NCBI RefSeq assembly: GCF_018294505.1
Contig: NC_057796.1
Coordinates: 190,827,873-190,891,872 of the forward strand
Origin: Triticum aestivum
Taxonomy: Eukaryota; Streptophyta; Magnoliopsida; Poales; Poaceae
DNA length: 64,000 bases
Reading direction: 5' to 3'
Positions 22,705 to 34,577 of the stretch are shown here, one piece after another (the first letter of the stretch is position 1; every line of letters starts with the position of its first letter). The notes beneath the pieces are model-generated. The model ran no database searches and had not been told where the DNA came from. It saw only the letters and a program-made list of their open reading frames with translations. A program made the position numbers and the translations under genes.

Positions 22705-22835
22705 TTAAAAAGGACCCTCCGTGCTTTCCCCAGTCTCGGAACCGCCGTTCCCTTCTTCCTCCTTCTCAAGCTCTTGCCTTCACTCGCCGCCGCCCCGCCT
22801 TCGCCTTACTCCATTCCTCGCCTCCTGCAGCCGCC
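22705..22835 (+). promoter_or_regulatory. Putative Pol II promoter of the antisense gene in E
   Basis: A TATA-like TTAAAAAGGA at 22705-22714 is followed by a pyrimidine-rich patch (about 22748-22775) typical of plant core promoters. The start codon at 22836 sits in a near-ideal context, GCCGCCATGG. This spacing supports an independent transcript running opposite to element E. Confidence 0.5.
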
Positions 22836-25823
22836 ATGGCACCCAAGACCAGCAGAGGCAAGGGAGTGGCCAAGGACGCCGGGGAGAAGGAGCCGCCCGA
22901 GAGCGAGTTGGCGTGCAGCGGATGCAGCACGCCTACTTCCCGTCGACGGTCGACGCGGTCTAACTCCGGGACTACTTCAAGCACCTGTGGGGGTGCAAGA
23001 CGGGAAGCGAGATGACAGGGCATCCGGCCACGCGCGTCATCCCCGCAGCCTTCGCCGAAGCCGGCCCGAATCGGTACCCATTCTTCGTCGATTACTTCTC
23101 ATGTGGGCTCTGTCCCCCTTTCTCCGATTTCTTCAATGACGTCATGCACACCTATGGCTTCCACCTTCTGGATTTTACTCCAAATGCCATGGCATGCATG
23201 GCTCTTTTTGCGCACCTCTGCGAGGGTTTCGCCGGGGTGCATCCCAACACGGCGCTACTACTTCTTCCCTCGGATCCAAAAAGGGGGGCGCCATTTCCGG
23301 TTGCGTCGCCTGGATTCCAAGGACCCAGGAGAAAAGGGCATATCCGGACGGCGCCCAGAAGGAGAGGTGGGAGGAGTGGCGGGGCCGGTGGTGCTGGATT
23401 GAAGAGAAGGATCCGCAGGACTTTTGCCGGGTCCGCCATGCACCGCCGGTCCGCAGGAACGACTAGAGTGATGTCGATGTCAACGACAAGAAGCTCACGG
23501 TCGCCACCACCAGGATTCTTCGTCTCACCGAGGCCGGGCTCACCCCTGAGATGACCGGGGCGGATTTCATCCGCCGCTGAATGGCTCTGCTGCACAACAA
23601 GGGGAGGCCGGCCTGGCTCTTCACGAACGCTGCCGACATCATGAGGCTCCGCCCCAGCTTGGACCACAACCTCACGGTGATGGGGCACGCCCACTTCTGT
23701 CAGCGGCTCTTCTAGCTCGACGTGAACCGCGACGGCAAGGTCGAGCAGTCTGGCAAGGCTGCAAAGGCCGCCGCGAAGGCCGGCAAGGTCGCCAAGGGGC
23801 CCTTGTTTAAGTTGCCGGCGGGGGTGGTCCCGCTGAGCAACAACTCGCGTCGAAGCAGCATCATTGCCATGATGCCGGATTTCAACGCACACGGCCTCGT
23901 CCCAAATTGGGCCGAGCCGCCCGAGGATCAGGTGCAGAAGTTTTTTGACACCCTGGAGGAGAAGTACGTCCACGATGAGCCGCGGCTCGTCCAGGACACC
24001 ACCCAGGCGGAGCTGGACTACATCGCCGCCAGGGCGGCGGAGTCGGAGCTCGCCAAAGAGGCCGGCAGCGCCGGCGGCGTGGAGGACAATGCCGCGGCAG
24101 CCGCGGAGGAGAAGGAGCTTGCCCAATGGGCAGAGTCCACTGGGAAAGCCAGCAGCGCCGGCACCGGGGCCCCTCTCGTCGAAGATGTGGTCGACGAGTT
24201 GTCAGAGGAGGAGGCCGAGGCTGTCGACCCTCCGGTCACGGGGAGAGGGCGAGTCCTGCGGCGGGCCACCTCTGGCGAGCCGTTCCGGCCCGGCAGGGCC
24301 GTACAACCGCGGCAAGCCTAGGAGGGGTCCGCGCGCCAGACAAGGGCCGCGACGGCGAAGAAGTTGGTGAAGGCCGCGGTGGCGAAGAAGAAAGCAACTG
24401 CCTCTTCTTCGTCCAAGCATCATCCGACTCCATCAGCTTCCCCTCCTCCGGCAGATGTCGACCCGGAGGTCATCTTCGATTTTAGGTCCCTCAGCCCAAG
24501 GAGGAAGAGGAAGGCGGCAGAGGAGGAGGTGGAGGATGAGTAAGTATCTTGTCCCTTTCTGTCATCTCCATCCCCTCAGACCATGCCACTTATCTTGATT
24601 CGTTTTCATCTTTGCAGGGATGCGGAGACGCTGGCCCAGTGGGTGAAGAGAGCCAGGGCTTCGGCGAGCGGCTAACCCCCGGCAGGCACTTCTGGTACAC
24701 CGCTGGTGGTGTTGAGCAGCCCGGACAGCAGCCCCCGGCGCAGCCCCCGGCGTCAGTTCATCACTCGCCCTTCGTCAACGTGTGTTGGGGGCACGATCCC
24801 TTGGTGCTGATCTTGCTGTGATTGCAGGAGGAGGAGAGCAGCAGGAGGATCCACAGAGGGCTACCCCCATCGACCACGCTGCCTCAAGGGGCGTCCCCGG
24901 CAAGGGCGCTAGGCACCAAGCCCATGCACACGGAGGAGGAGGCGAACTCGAGCGCTGGTGGCTTCGCCTCGGCGCCAAATGTTGGCGGGGAGGGGACCTC
25001 TGCTTCCCAGCCCGGCACTGGTAAGTCACTCGCCTTCCGTCCCTATTCTTTCTGAATCTTGGTCTTGGCTTCGCCTCATCCCCTTCTCGGTATCCAGATC
25101 CTCCCTCGGCGGATCCGGAGGATATAGACACCATCATCGAGGATGTCGCCAAGGATGCCGCGGTGGAGGCCGAGAAGATCGCCACCGAGGAGGCCGCCAA
25201 ATGTGTCGCTGAGGACGCCGCCAAGGGGCCTGCCGGGGAGCCCGGCAAGGCTGCTGCCGAGGAGGCTGGCAAGGCCGCTGCCGAGGAGGAGGTGGTTGAC
25301 GACCAACCTTCCTCCTCCGCTGCCTCTGGCTCAGGCAGGTACCTGAGGGTGAGCGACGACCAGTTCGTCCACCTCCCAGGGACGACGAGCACCGGGGTGC
25401 CCTGCGAGGGGGAGGTGTTCGATGACGAGGTGCTCGTCGCCGTCGGGCTTGAGATCGTTGACGAGCCGAGCGCCAGTGGCGGCGGTTCCCAGGAAGAGCA
25501 GCTCCTCCAGGCCATGGGCGCCAACTTCCAGAAGCTTCGGGTGCTTCACTGCGCTCGCCTGGACAAGGCCAAGTCCAGGATGGCGGTGGTGGACAAGGCG
25601 GAGGCGGACCTCGAGGGGCATGTTGCCGAGGCGCAGGCTTGGTTCCGCCAGGCCCACAAAGACCTGAAGGCCGCCCAGGACACGCTGGCTAAGCGTGACC
25701 TGGCGCTCGTCATGAAGCAGGCCAACATCGAGAAGGCCCAGGAACTGGCGAAGCAGGAGGCCGCTCAGGCCGAGGCCACTCGGCTCCAGCAGCAGGCTGC
25801 GCTAAATTCCCAGGAGGAGGACC
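22836..25823 (+). pseudogene. Antisense accessory gene of element E: PF04195-like domain plus coiled coil, truncated by Angela-1
   Basis: The start is ATG 22836 (MAPKTSRGKGVAKDAGEKEP). After a frame change near 22905 come MQHAYFPSTVDAV, a stop, then YPFFVDYFSCGLCPPFSDFF, VMHTYGFHLLDFTPNAM and LFAHLCEGFAGVHPNTAL, resembling the PF04195-type protein of element B. Further frame changes near 23265 and stops at about 23464, 23578 and 23713 break it. An acidic Ala/Glu region (23722-24321) follows. Splice-like introns lie at 24540-24617 (GTAAGT...TTTGCAG) and 25021-25097 (GTAAGT...TATCCAG). The last exon (25098-25823) is an Ala/Glu/Lys coiled coil, cut by the Angela-1 LTR, which adds a short artificial tail ending at 25888. 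Function is unknown. The layout parallels the antisense gene in B. Confidence 0.6.
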
Positions 25824-27555
25824 TGTTGGAAATATGCCCTAGAGGCAATAATAAAATGGTTATTATTGCATTTCCTTGTTTAGGATAAATGTCTATTGTT
25901 CATGCTATAATTGTATTAACTGGAAACCGTAATACATGTGTGAATACATAGACCACAACATGTCCCTAGTAAGCCTCTAGTTGACTAGCTCGTTGATCAA
26001 TAGATGGTTATGGTTTCCTGACCATGGACATTGGATGTCATTGATAACGGAATCACATCATTAGGAGAATGATGTGATGGACAAGACCCAATCCTAAGCA
26101 TAGCACAAGATCGTGTAGTTCGTTTGCTAGAGCTTTTCTAATGTCAAGTATCATTTCCTTAGACCATGAGATTGTGCAACTCCCGGATACCGTAGGAATG
26201 CTTTGGGTGTACCAAACGTCACAACGTAACTGGGTGGCTATAAAGGTGCACTACAGGTATCTCAGAAAGTGTCTGTTGGGTTGGCACGAATCGAGACTGG
26301 GATTTGTCACTCCGTATGATGGAGAGGTATCTCTGGGCCCACTCGGTAATGCATCATCATCATGAGCTAAATGTGACTAAGGAGTTAGCCACGGGATCAT
26401 GCGTTACGGTACGAGTAAAGTGACTTGCCAGTAACGAGATTGAACAAGGTATTGGGATACCGACGATCGAATCTCGGGCAAGTAACGTACCGATTGACAA
26501 AGGGAATTGTATACGGGATTGATTGAATCCTCGACATCGTGGTTCATCCGATGAGATCATCGTGGAACATGTGGGAGCCAACATGGGTATCTAGATCCCG
26601 CTGTTGGTTATTGACCGGAGAGTCGTCTCGGTCATGTCTGCATGTCTCTCGAACCCGTAGGGTCTACACACTTAAGGTTCGGTGACGCTAGGGTTGTAGG
26701 GATATTAGTATGCAGAAATCCGAAAGTCGTTTGGAGTCCCGGATGAGATCCCAGACGTCACGAGGAGTTCCGGAATGGTCCAGAGGTAAAGATTTATATA
26801 TGGGAAGTCCTATTTTGGCCACCGGAAAATGTTCGGGATTTTTCGGTATTGTACTAGGAAGGTTCTAGAAGGTTCTGAAGTGGGGCCCACCTGCATGGGG
26901 GGACCCACATGAACGTGGGTAGTGGGGTCAAGGCCCCACACCCCTGGTCAAGGCGCACCAAGATCCCACCTTAGAAGGAATAAAATCATATCCCGAAGGG
27001 ATAAGATCGAGATCCCTAAAAAAGGGGGATAACAATCGGTGGGGAAGGGAAATGATGGGATTTCTTTCCCCCACCTTTGCCAACGCCCCAATGGACTTGG
27101 AGGGCAAGAAACCAGCCCCCTCCACCCCTATATATAGTGGGGAGGCGCATGGGAGTAGGACCCCAAGCCCCTGGCGCCTCCCTCTCCCTCCCGTGACACC
27201 TCTCCCTCTCACTGAGCTTGGCGAAGCCCTGCCGAGATCCCCGCTGCTTCCACCACCACGCCGTCGTGCTGCTGGATCTCCATCAACCTCTCCCTCCCCT
27301 TGCTGGATCAAGAAGGAGGAGACGTCTTCCCAACCGTACGTGTGTTGAACGCGGAGGTGCCGTCCGTTCGGCGCTCGGTCATCGGTGATTTGGATCACGA
27401 CGAGTACGACTCCATCAACCCCATTCACTTGAACGCTTCCGCTCGCGATCTACAAGGGTATGTAGATGCACTCCTCCCCTCTCATTGCTAGCATCTCCTA
27501 GATTGATCTTGGTGACACGTAGGAAAATTTTGAATTTCTGCTACGTTACCCAGCA
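25824..27555 (+). repeat. 5' LTR of Angela-1 (1732 bp)
   Basis: It runs from TGTTGGAAATATG to CTACGTTACCCAGCA and is followed by the primer-site-like TGGCATCATGAGCC. The left flank is GGACC (25819-25823), the presumptive 5-bp target duplication whose partner is not visible. It is clearly diverged from the Angela-2 LTRs, with many substitutions and a different GC-rich segment at about 26860-26950. Confidence 0.9.
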
Positions 27556-28530
27556 GTGGCATCATGAGCCAGGTCTATGCGTAGATTCTATGCACGAGTA
27601 GAACACAAATTAGTTGTGGGCGATGATTTGTTCAATTTGCTTACCGTTACTAGTCTTATCTTGATTCGGCGGCATTGTGGGATTAAGCGGCCCGGAACGA
27701 CCTTACACGTACTCTTACGTGAGACAGGTTGCACCGATTGACATGCACTTGATGCATAAGGTGGCTTGCGGGTGTTTGTCTCTCCCACTTTAGTCGGATC
27801 GGATTCGATGAAGAGGGTCCTTATGAAGGGTAAATAGCAATTGGCATATCACCGTTGTGGCTTTTGCGTAGGTAAGAAACGTTCTTGCTAGAAACCCATA
27901 GCAGCCACGTAAAACATGCAACAACAATTAGAGGACGTCTAACTTGTTTTTGCAGGGTATGCTATGTGATGTGATATGGCCAAAAGGATGTGATGAATTA
28001 TATATGTGATGTATGAGATTGATCATGTTCTTGTAATAGGAATCACGACTTGCATGTCGATGAGTATGACAACCGGCAGGAGCCATAGGAGTTTTCTTAA
28101 TTTGTTGTATGACCTGTGTGTCAATGAAAAACACCATGTAATTACTTTACTTTATTGCCAACCGTTAGCCATAGTAGTAGAAGTAATAGTTGGCGAGACA
28201 ACTTCATGAAGACACGATGATGGAGATCATGATGATGGAGATCATGGTGTCATGCCAGTGACGAAGGTGATCATGCCGCGCTTCGAAGATGGAGATCAAA
28301 AGGCGCAAGATGATATTGGCCATATCATGTCACTTTATGATTTGCATGTGATGTCTGTCATGTTTACATCTTATTTGCTTAGAACGACGGTAGCATAAAT
28401 AAGATGATCCCTCACTAAAATTTCAAGAGATGTGTTCCCCCAAACTGTGCACCGTTGCTAAGGTTCGTTGTTTCGAAGCACCACGTGATGATCGGGTGTG
28501 ATAGATTCTAACGTTCGCATACAACGGGTG

Positions 28531-28629
28531 TTGACGAGCCTAACATGTACAGACATGGCCTCGGAACACAAGCAAAACACTTAGGTTGACTTGACGAGCC
28601 TAGCATGTACAGACATGGCCTCGGAACAC
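28531..28629 (+). repeat. Duplicated ~39-bp motif in the Angela-1 leader
   Basis: A block starting TTGACGAGCCTA and containing TACAGACATGGCCTCGGAAC occurs at 28531 and 28591, 60 bp apart. The same pair with the same spacing is in the Angela-2 leader (37542 and 37602). Confidence 0.85.
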
Positions 28630-28880
28630 AAGAGACCGAAAGGTCGAACATGAGTCGTATAGTAGATACGATCAACATGGAGATGTTCACCGATGATGAC
28701 TAGTCCGTCTCACGTAATGATCGGACACGGCCTAGTCGATTCGGATCATGTATCACTTAGATGACTAGAGGGATGTCTATCTAAGTGGGAGTTCATTAAA
28801 TAATCAGATGAACTTAATTATCATGAACATAGTCAAAAGGTCTTTGCAAATAATGTCGTAGCTTACGATTTAGTTCTACT

Positions 28881-31469
28881 AAGATATGTTCCTAGAGAAA
28901 ATTTAGTTGAAAGTTGATAGTAGCAATTATGCGGACTGGGTCCGTAAACTGAGGATTGTCCTCATTGCTGCACAGAAGGCTTATGTCCTTAATGCACCGC
29001 TCGGTGTGCTGAACCTCGAGCGTCGTCTGTAGATGTTGCGAAACATCTGACATACACGTTTTGATGACTACGTGATAGTTCAGTGTGTGATGCTAACGGT
29101 TTAAAATTGTGGCACCAAAGACGGTTTTGAAACGTCGCAGAACATATGAGATGTTCCAAAGACTGAAATTGGGATTTCAGACTAGTGCCCACGTCAAGAG
29201 GTATGAGACCTCTGACAAGTTTCTTAAGCCTGCAAACTAAGGGAGAAAAGCTCAATCGTTGAGCATGTGCTCAGATTGTTTGAGTACTACAATCACTTGA
29301 ATCGAGTGGGAGTTAATCTTCCAGATGAGATAGTGATGGTTCTCCATAGTCACTGCCACCAAGCTATTAGAGCTTCGTGATGAACTATAACATATCAGGG
29401 ATAGACATGATGATCCTTGAGCAACTCGCGATGTTTGACACCGCGAAAGTAGAAATCAAGTAGGAGCATCAATTGTTGATGGTTAGTAAAACCACTAGTT
29501 TCTAGAAGGGCAAGGGCAAGAAGGGATACTTCATGAAACGGCAAATCAGTTGCTGCTCTAGTGAAGAAACCCAAGGTTGAACCCAAACCCGAGACTAAGT
29601 GCTTCTGAAATGAGGGGAACGGTCACTGAAGCAGAACTACCCTAGATACTTCGTAGATGAGAAGGCTAGCAAGGTCGACAGAAGTATATTGGATATACAT
29701 TATATTAATGTGTACTTTACTAGTACTCCTAGTAGCACCAGGGTAATAGATACCGGTTCGGTTGCTAAGTGTTAGTAACTCGAAATAAAAGCTGCGGAAT
29801 AAACGGAGACTAGCTAAAGGTGAGATGACGATATGTGTTGGAAGTGTTTCCAAGGTTGATGTGATCAAGCATCGCATGCTCCATCTACCATCGAGATTGG
29901 GGTTAAACCTGAATAATTATTATTTGGTGTTTGCGTTGAGCATAGACATGATTGGATCATGTTTATAGCAATACGGTTATTCATTAAAGGAGAATAATGG
30001 TTACTCTGTCTATTTGAATAATACCTTCAATGGTCTTGCACCTAAAATCAATGGTTTATTGAATCTCGATCGTAGTGATACACATGTTCATGCCAAAAGA
30101 TATAAGATAGTAATGATAGTACCACATACTTGTGGCACCGCCACTTGAGTCATATTGGTATAAAACGCATGAAGAAGCTCCATGTTGATGGATCTTTGGA
30201 CTCACTCGTTTTTGAAAAGATTGAGACATGCGAACCATGTCTATTAGTATATATGCATGAAGAAAGTCCATGCAGATGGATCATTTGGACTCACTTGATT
30301 TTGAATCACTTGAGACATGCAAATCATACCACATGGGCAAGATGACTGAAAGGCCTCGTTTTCAGTAAGATGGAACAAGAGAGCAACTTGTTGGAAGTAA
30401 TACATTTGATGTGTGCAGTCCAATGAGTGCTGAGGCACGCAGTGGATATCGTTATGTTCTTACTTCACAGATGATTTGAGTAGATGCTGAGAATATTTAC
30501 TTGATGAAACACAAGTCTGAATTATTGAAAGGTTCAAGTAATTTCAGAGTGAAGTTGAAGATCGTTGTGACAAGAGGATAAAATGTCTGTGATATGATTA
30601 TAGAGATGAATATCTGAGTTACGAGTTTGGCACACAATTAAGAAATTGTGGAAATTGTTTCACGACTAATACCGCCTGCAACACCATATTGTGACGGTGT
30701 GTCCGAACATCATAACTGCACCCTATTGGATATGGTGCATACCATGATGTCTCTTATCGAATTACAACTATCATTTATGGGTTAGGCATTAGAGACAACC
30801 GCATTCACTTTAAATAGGGCACCACGCAATTCCGTTGAGATGACACCATATGAACTATAATTTAGAGAAACCTAAGCTGTCGTTTCTTAAAAGTTTGGGG
30901 CTGCGACGCTTATGTGAAAAGTTTCAGGCTGATAAGCTCGAACCCAAAGCGGATAAGTGCATCTTCATAGAATACCCAAAACAGTTGGATATACCTCCTA
31001 TTTCAGATCTGGATGCAAAAGTGATTGTTTCTAGAAACGGGTCCTTTCTCGAGGAAAAGTTTCTCTCGAAAGAATTGAGGAGGATGGTGGAGACTTGATG
31101 AGGTCATTGAACAGTCACTTCAACTAATGTGTAGCAGGGCACAGGAAGTTGTTCCTGTGGCACCTACACCAATTGAAGTGGAAGCTTATGATAGTGATCA
31201 TGAAACTTCAGATCAAGTCACTACCAAACCTCATAGGACGACTAGGATGCGTACTACTTCAGAGTGGTACGTAATCCTGTCTTGGAAGTCATGTTGCAAG
31301 ACAACAATGAACCTATGAGCTATGGAGAAGCGATGGTGGGCCCGGATTCCGATGAATGGCTCGAGGCCATAAAATCCAAGAGGATCCATTTATGAAAACA
31401 AAGTATAGACTTTGAAAGAACTACTTGATGGTCGTAAGGATGTTGGGTACAGATGGATTTTACTTGAGG
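28881..31469 (+). pseudogene. Decayed Gag-Pol of Angela-1
   Basis: No long frame survives. Homology to Angela-2 is visible in pieces: Gag from about 28881 (ACTGGGTCCGTAAACTGAGG at 28936), the knuckle region near 29600, protease near 29745 (ATAGATACCGGTTCGG, still encoding D-T-G), the integrase zinc-binding region from 30118, the integrase core to about 30760, and a 249-bp open piece at 30850-31098 from its C-terminal part. The last stretch before 31469 corresponds to the start of reverse transcriptase. Substitutions, small indels and stops are spread evenly, as in an old neutral copy. Confidence 0.85.
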
Positions 31470-32272
31470 TGACGGTGGGGTATCGTATTGATTCACTTGA
31501 TATATGTTTTGGCACTCAACTCGCGGATTCTCGAGGTGACATTAGGGTAATCTATGCATAGGGGTTGATGCACATTTTTATTATCTTTTCTCCGATAGAA
31601 ACTTTGGGGTCTCTCTGTAGTTCTTTGTGTGGATTGAGTATTATGAATATGAATTTGCTTTGGTGTTATTTTAGTATGAACTCTTGATTAGATCGATTGG
31701 AAAGAATAGCTTGCGTTATTTTAGTACGAACTCTAGAATAGATTGATTGGAAAGAATAGCTTGGAGGTGGTTTTGTACCCTACGAACAATTTCTATCTTT
31801 TGTTCTCTGCTAATAGGAACTCGGGAGTGATTCTTTATTGCACTCTGAGGGATAATCATATGATCCAACTATGTTAGCACTGTTGAGAAATTGCACTAGC
31901 GAAAGTACGGACCCTAGGCCTTGTTTTCAAGCATTGCAATACCGTTTTTGTGCCCGTTTACTATTTGCTACCTTGCTGTTTTTATTTATTCAGATTATAA
32001 AAATATATTTCTACCATCCATATTACACTTTTATCACAATCTCTTCGCCGAACTAGTGCACGTATACAATTTGCCATTGTATTGGGTGTGTTGGGGACAC
32101 AAGAGATTTTGGTTGCAGGATCATTTGAGAGAGGCCATCTTCATCCTACACCTCTCACGGATTGATAAACCTTAGGTCATCCACTTGAGGGAAAATTTCT
32201 ACTGTCCTACGAAACTCTGCGCTTGGAGGCCCAACACGTGTCTACAAGAATAAAGTTGCGCAGTAGACATCA
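31470..32272 (+). repeat. 5' LTR of element G (803 bp)
   Basis: It starts TGACGGTGGGGTATCG and ends CAGTAGACATCA. Internally, a phrase with GATTGGAAAGAATAGCTTG occurs twice (31697 and 31744). The primer site lies ten bases further on. The left flank TGAGG (31465-31469) is the presumptive target site in Angela-1. Confidence 0.7.
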
Positions 32273-32282
32273 AGCTCTTTTC

Positions 32283-32301
32283 TGGTGCCGTTGCCGGGGA
32301 G
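32283..32301 (+). other. Primer-binding site of element G
   Basis: TGGTGCCGTTGCCGGGGAG matches the Athila-type primer site (TGGCGCCGTTGCCGGGGA, complementary to tRNA-Asp) with one C-to-T difference. Confidence 0.8.
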
Positions 32302-32404
32302 GTGAGTGCTTGAAGGTATATCTTTAGATCTTGCAATTGAATATTTTAGTTTCTTGTTTTATCACTAGTTTGGATTATAAAAGAAAACTACATAAAAAAT
32401 TGAA

Positions 32405-33348
32405 TTGAGGGTGCATCGTATTATTGATCATCTTTATAATATCTTTGTTGAAAATGGTGGTTCGGAAAATTGTGCTCAGTTGTTAGAAGAAGAAGCCAAT
32501 AAAATGTTTGGCACAAAATATTTGAATGATGAGCATGATTGCAATGTTGTTAGTGTGAATTCTCTGAATATCCAAAATGCTAATGATGATTGCACAAGTC
32601 ATGACAAAAATGTTTCTTATAAGCGTGTCACTATTTGCGGAGTGAATTGGGAGTGCCTTTGCACACCAAAAAGGGAAGATAGATTTTTTAAGAAGCATAA
32701 ATATTTAGAAACTAAAAAGTTGCAAGAGAGGCTAGATGATTGTGCTGAAAGATGTAATTTTTTTTGCCATCCTTGTGAACTTTGCAATGAACTTGGTCAT
32801 TTAAATCTCCAATGCAAATTATTTCATGATCAAATCGTGTCCAAAAATTGTGATAACTTGATTACCCTTGAGCATCATAAAGAGCTTAGTCTTCTTTTGG
32901 GGTATGAAGAAATGAAACGTATAACTAAGGGTTTTCCAAATCCCGAGAGATTTCTTGATTTTGATGTAGAAGAAATTTATATGTTTTGTGCGGTAAATTG
33001 CATTGACAATCCTTGTATTGCCAACTACCTAAAGACAAGAAAACAAATGGAATATGAAGAGAGTACTAATGAGAGAGAAAATGTTTCCCAATACCCTCCT
33101 AGTGTTTATTACGATGAATCAGGTAGCGAGGAGGAGCTTCCTATCCAATCAATATCTTCAACAAGAAGCTTAAAGAAATTAATTAAACCACACATGATGA
33201 AGTGAAGAAGAAGAAAAGAAGAAAGAATAAAGGTAAAAAGGTATTTATCCCAAATAATGTTGCTCCTATCACCATTGTGCCTCATGAAAGTGAATCAAAT
33301 ATGTTGATGGAGGATGATGATATCGAGTATGATTTTGTGATACCTACT
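32405..33348 (+). pseudogene. Gag-like protein with a perfect CCHC zinc knuckle, element G
   Basis: A frame open from 32405 (a TTG codon; the first ATG is 32504) runs to TGA at 33203-33205. It is Asn/Asp/Glu-rich and contains CELCNELGHLNLQC near 32777-32818, an exact CX2CX4HX4C knuckle, flanked by further Cys residues (VTICGVNWECLCTPKRED; CAVNCIDNPC). After the stop, a +1 frame carries a Lys-rich segment and an acidic tail (to about 33340), so one frameshift near 33190 probably separates two parts of one protein. Element H then truncates it. I do not see a standard Gypsy capsid domain. An RNA-binding, nucleocapsid-like role is inferred only from the knuckle. Confidence 0.55.
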
Positions 33349-34515
33349 TGTCGGTGTACAAAAGTAGGGGCACTCCTTTTTACCCCTTTACTTGTGCACG
33401 GGCAGTCAGAGCCGCGCCCACGGCCACACTAAGTAGGGAAGAGGAGCGAAGCCAGAGGCACGAGACGGCCAAAGCAACGCCAAGACCAGAGACACAAAGA
33501 GCAAGAGCGCGAGGTGGACTCCCCCGGCAAGACCCTTGCCGGGATGGCCTTCGCGGCCCCGACAAGAGCCTTGCCGAGGCAACTTGCCCGATGCCAGCGG
33601 AGCGTGCCACCATTGAGCCCAGGGGTTCCAACGTCATCAACCATATTGGAACCAAGGCTCGGGAGGCACCTCCGTGATGGCATGCAGATCTTTGTCAAGA
33701 TCATGAACATACAAGATCAGATGGACCAGAAGACGACGATCCTCGGTGGGATCCTAGCCGAGGAAATCCATGAGACCCCCGGCAAGATCCTTGCCGGGGA
33801 TGACCATGATGCCGCGGCAAGACACCTGCCGGGGCCCCGGCAAGGCCCTTGCCGAAGACGCCTGCGAGGCCACAACCAGGCCCGCGTCTGCCAAGACTAC
33901 ACCGCCGCTCCCATGCAGCTGCTAGCCCAACCAGCTGAGCAAGCACCTGCGTTGCAGCATGCGGCCTCTACACGGACTCAGCTAGCACCTGCGTGGTGGC
34001 ATGCAGATCTTTGTGAAGACTCCACCACCGCGCCAGCCCAGTAGCCAGCCAACTTGGCGCTACAACGCCTCATCAGCTCAGACACGCGTCGCAGCGAGGC
34101 GAAGCGGCGACAACTGGGACGAGCTTCCTTGTCGTCCTTGATAAAGCAAGAGGAGCACGTCGGCAGTGCATTAAATGCATTTGTCCGACGGTGCCAGAGG
34201 ATAGACTCATCCATTGTACACCTTTCCACCTCCTGTGTGCCACTGTGGCAACCCCTTTTGTCTATAAAAGGAGGCCCAAGGCGTCCAGGAGAAGGATTCG
34301 GATCTTTTGGGCAACACACGCACCATAGCTAGCTCAAGAACTCAAGAACACTCAAATACATACACCAAAGCAGACTAGGGTATTACGCATCTTCGCGGCC
34401 CGAACCTGGGTAAACGATCCTTCTGCTGACCGCCAGACCCGCTCTTTGCACAACCCCGCGCCCGCCGACCATAGAAGGGATCCCAGTGATCCCATAGGTG
34501 TCGTTTCCACCAACA
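33349..34515 (+). repeat. 5' LTR of element H (1167 bp)
   Basis: It starts TGTCGGTGTACAAAAGTAGG and ends TTTCCACCAACA, with TATAAAAG at 34263-34270. Repeated CCCGGCAAGACCCTTGCCGG-like quasi-palindromes occur in U3 (33523, 33778 and 33826 regions). Confidence 0.9.
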
Positions 34516-34516
34516 T

Positions 34517-34537
34517 CTTTGGCGCTCCAGGTAGGGG
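34517..34537 (+). other. Primer-binding site of element H
   Basis: CTTTGGCGCTCCAGGTAGGG lies directly after the LTR, in the same position as the related site of element D. Confidence 0.7.
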
Positions 34538-34577
34538 GCGAAGTTGTGAAAATCCGGTCTAGCAGTTCTTCATCGCC

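Larger units (their letters stand above)
21295..25823 (-). mobile_element. Gypsy-like element E (minus strand), 3' portion, same family as H
   Basis: The left end is an LTR in minus orientation (21295-22461) that aligns along its whole length with the plus-strand LTR of H (33349-34515); both are 1167 bp. Past the LTR, internal DNA holds a plus-strand gene, which is antisense to the element. Angela-1 interrupts it at 25823. The gag, pol and 5' LTR of E are not in the window. Confidence 0.8.
25824..31469 (+). mobile_element. Angela-1: old, decayed Angela/BARE-type Copia element
   Basis: The 5' LTR starts TGTTGGAAATATGCCCTAG, the signature start shared with Angela-2. The leader, gag, protease and integrase regions can be followed by alignment to Angela-2 but are full of indels and stops. 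The element G LTR interrupts it at 31469, near the start of reverse transcriptase. The 3' half and 3' LTR are not found in the window. Confidence 0.9.
31470..33348 (+). mobile_element. Athila-lineage Gypsy element G, 5' portion
   Basis: A complete 5' LTR (31470-32272), a tRNA-Asp-type primer site (32283-32301) and the start of an internal gene are present. Element H interrupts it at 33348. The 3' remainder is not in the window. The LTR and primer site resemble the Sabrina/WHAM/Sumaya group, but I do not assign a family. Confidence 0.75.

Noticed and set aside
23152..24126. Minus-strand 324-codon frame
   Set aside because: It is the complement of the antisense accessory gene of E, which has the recognisable domain on the plus strand.
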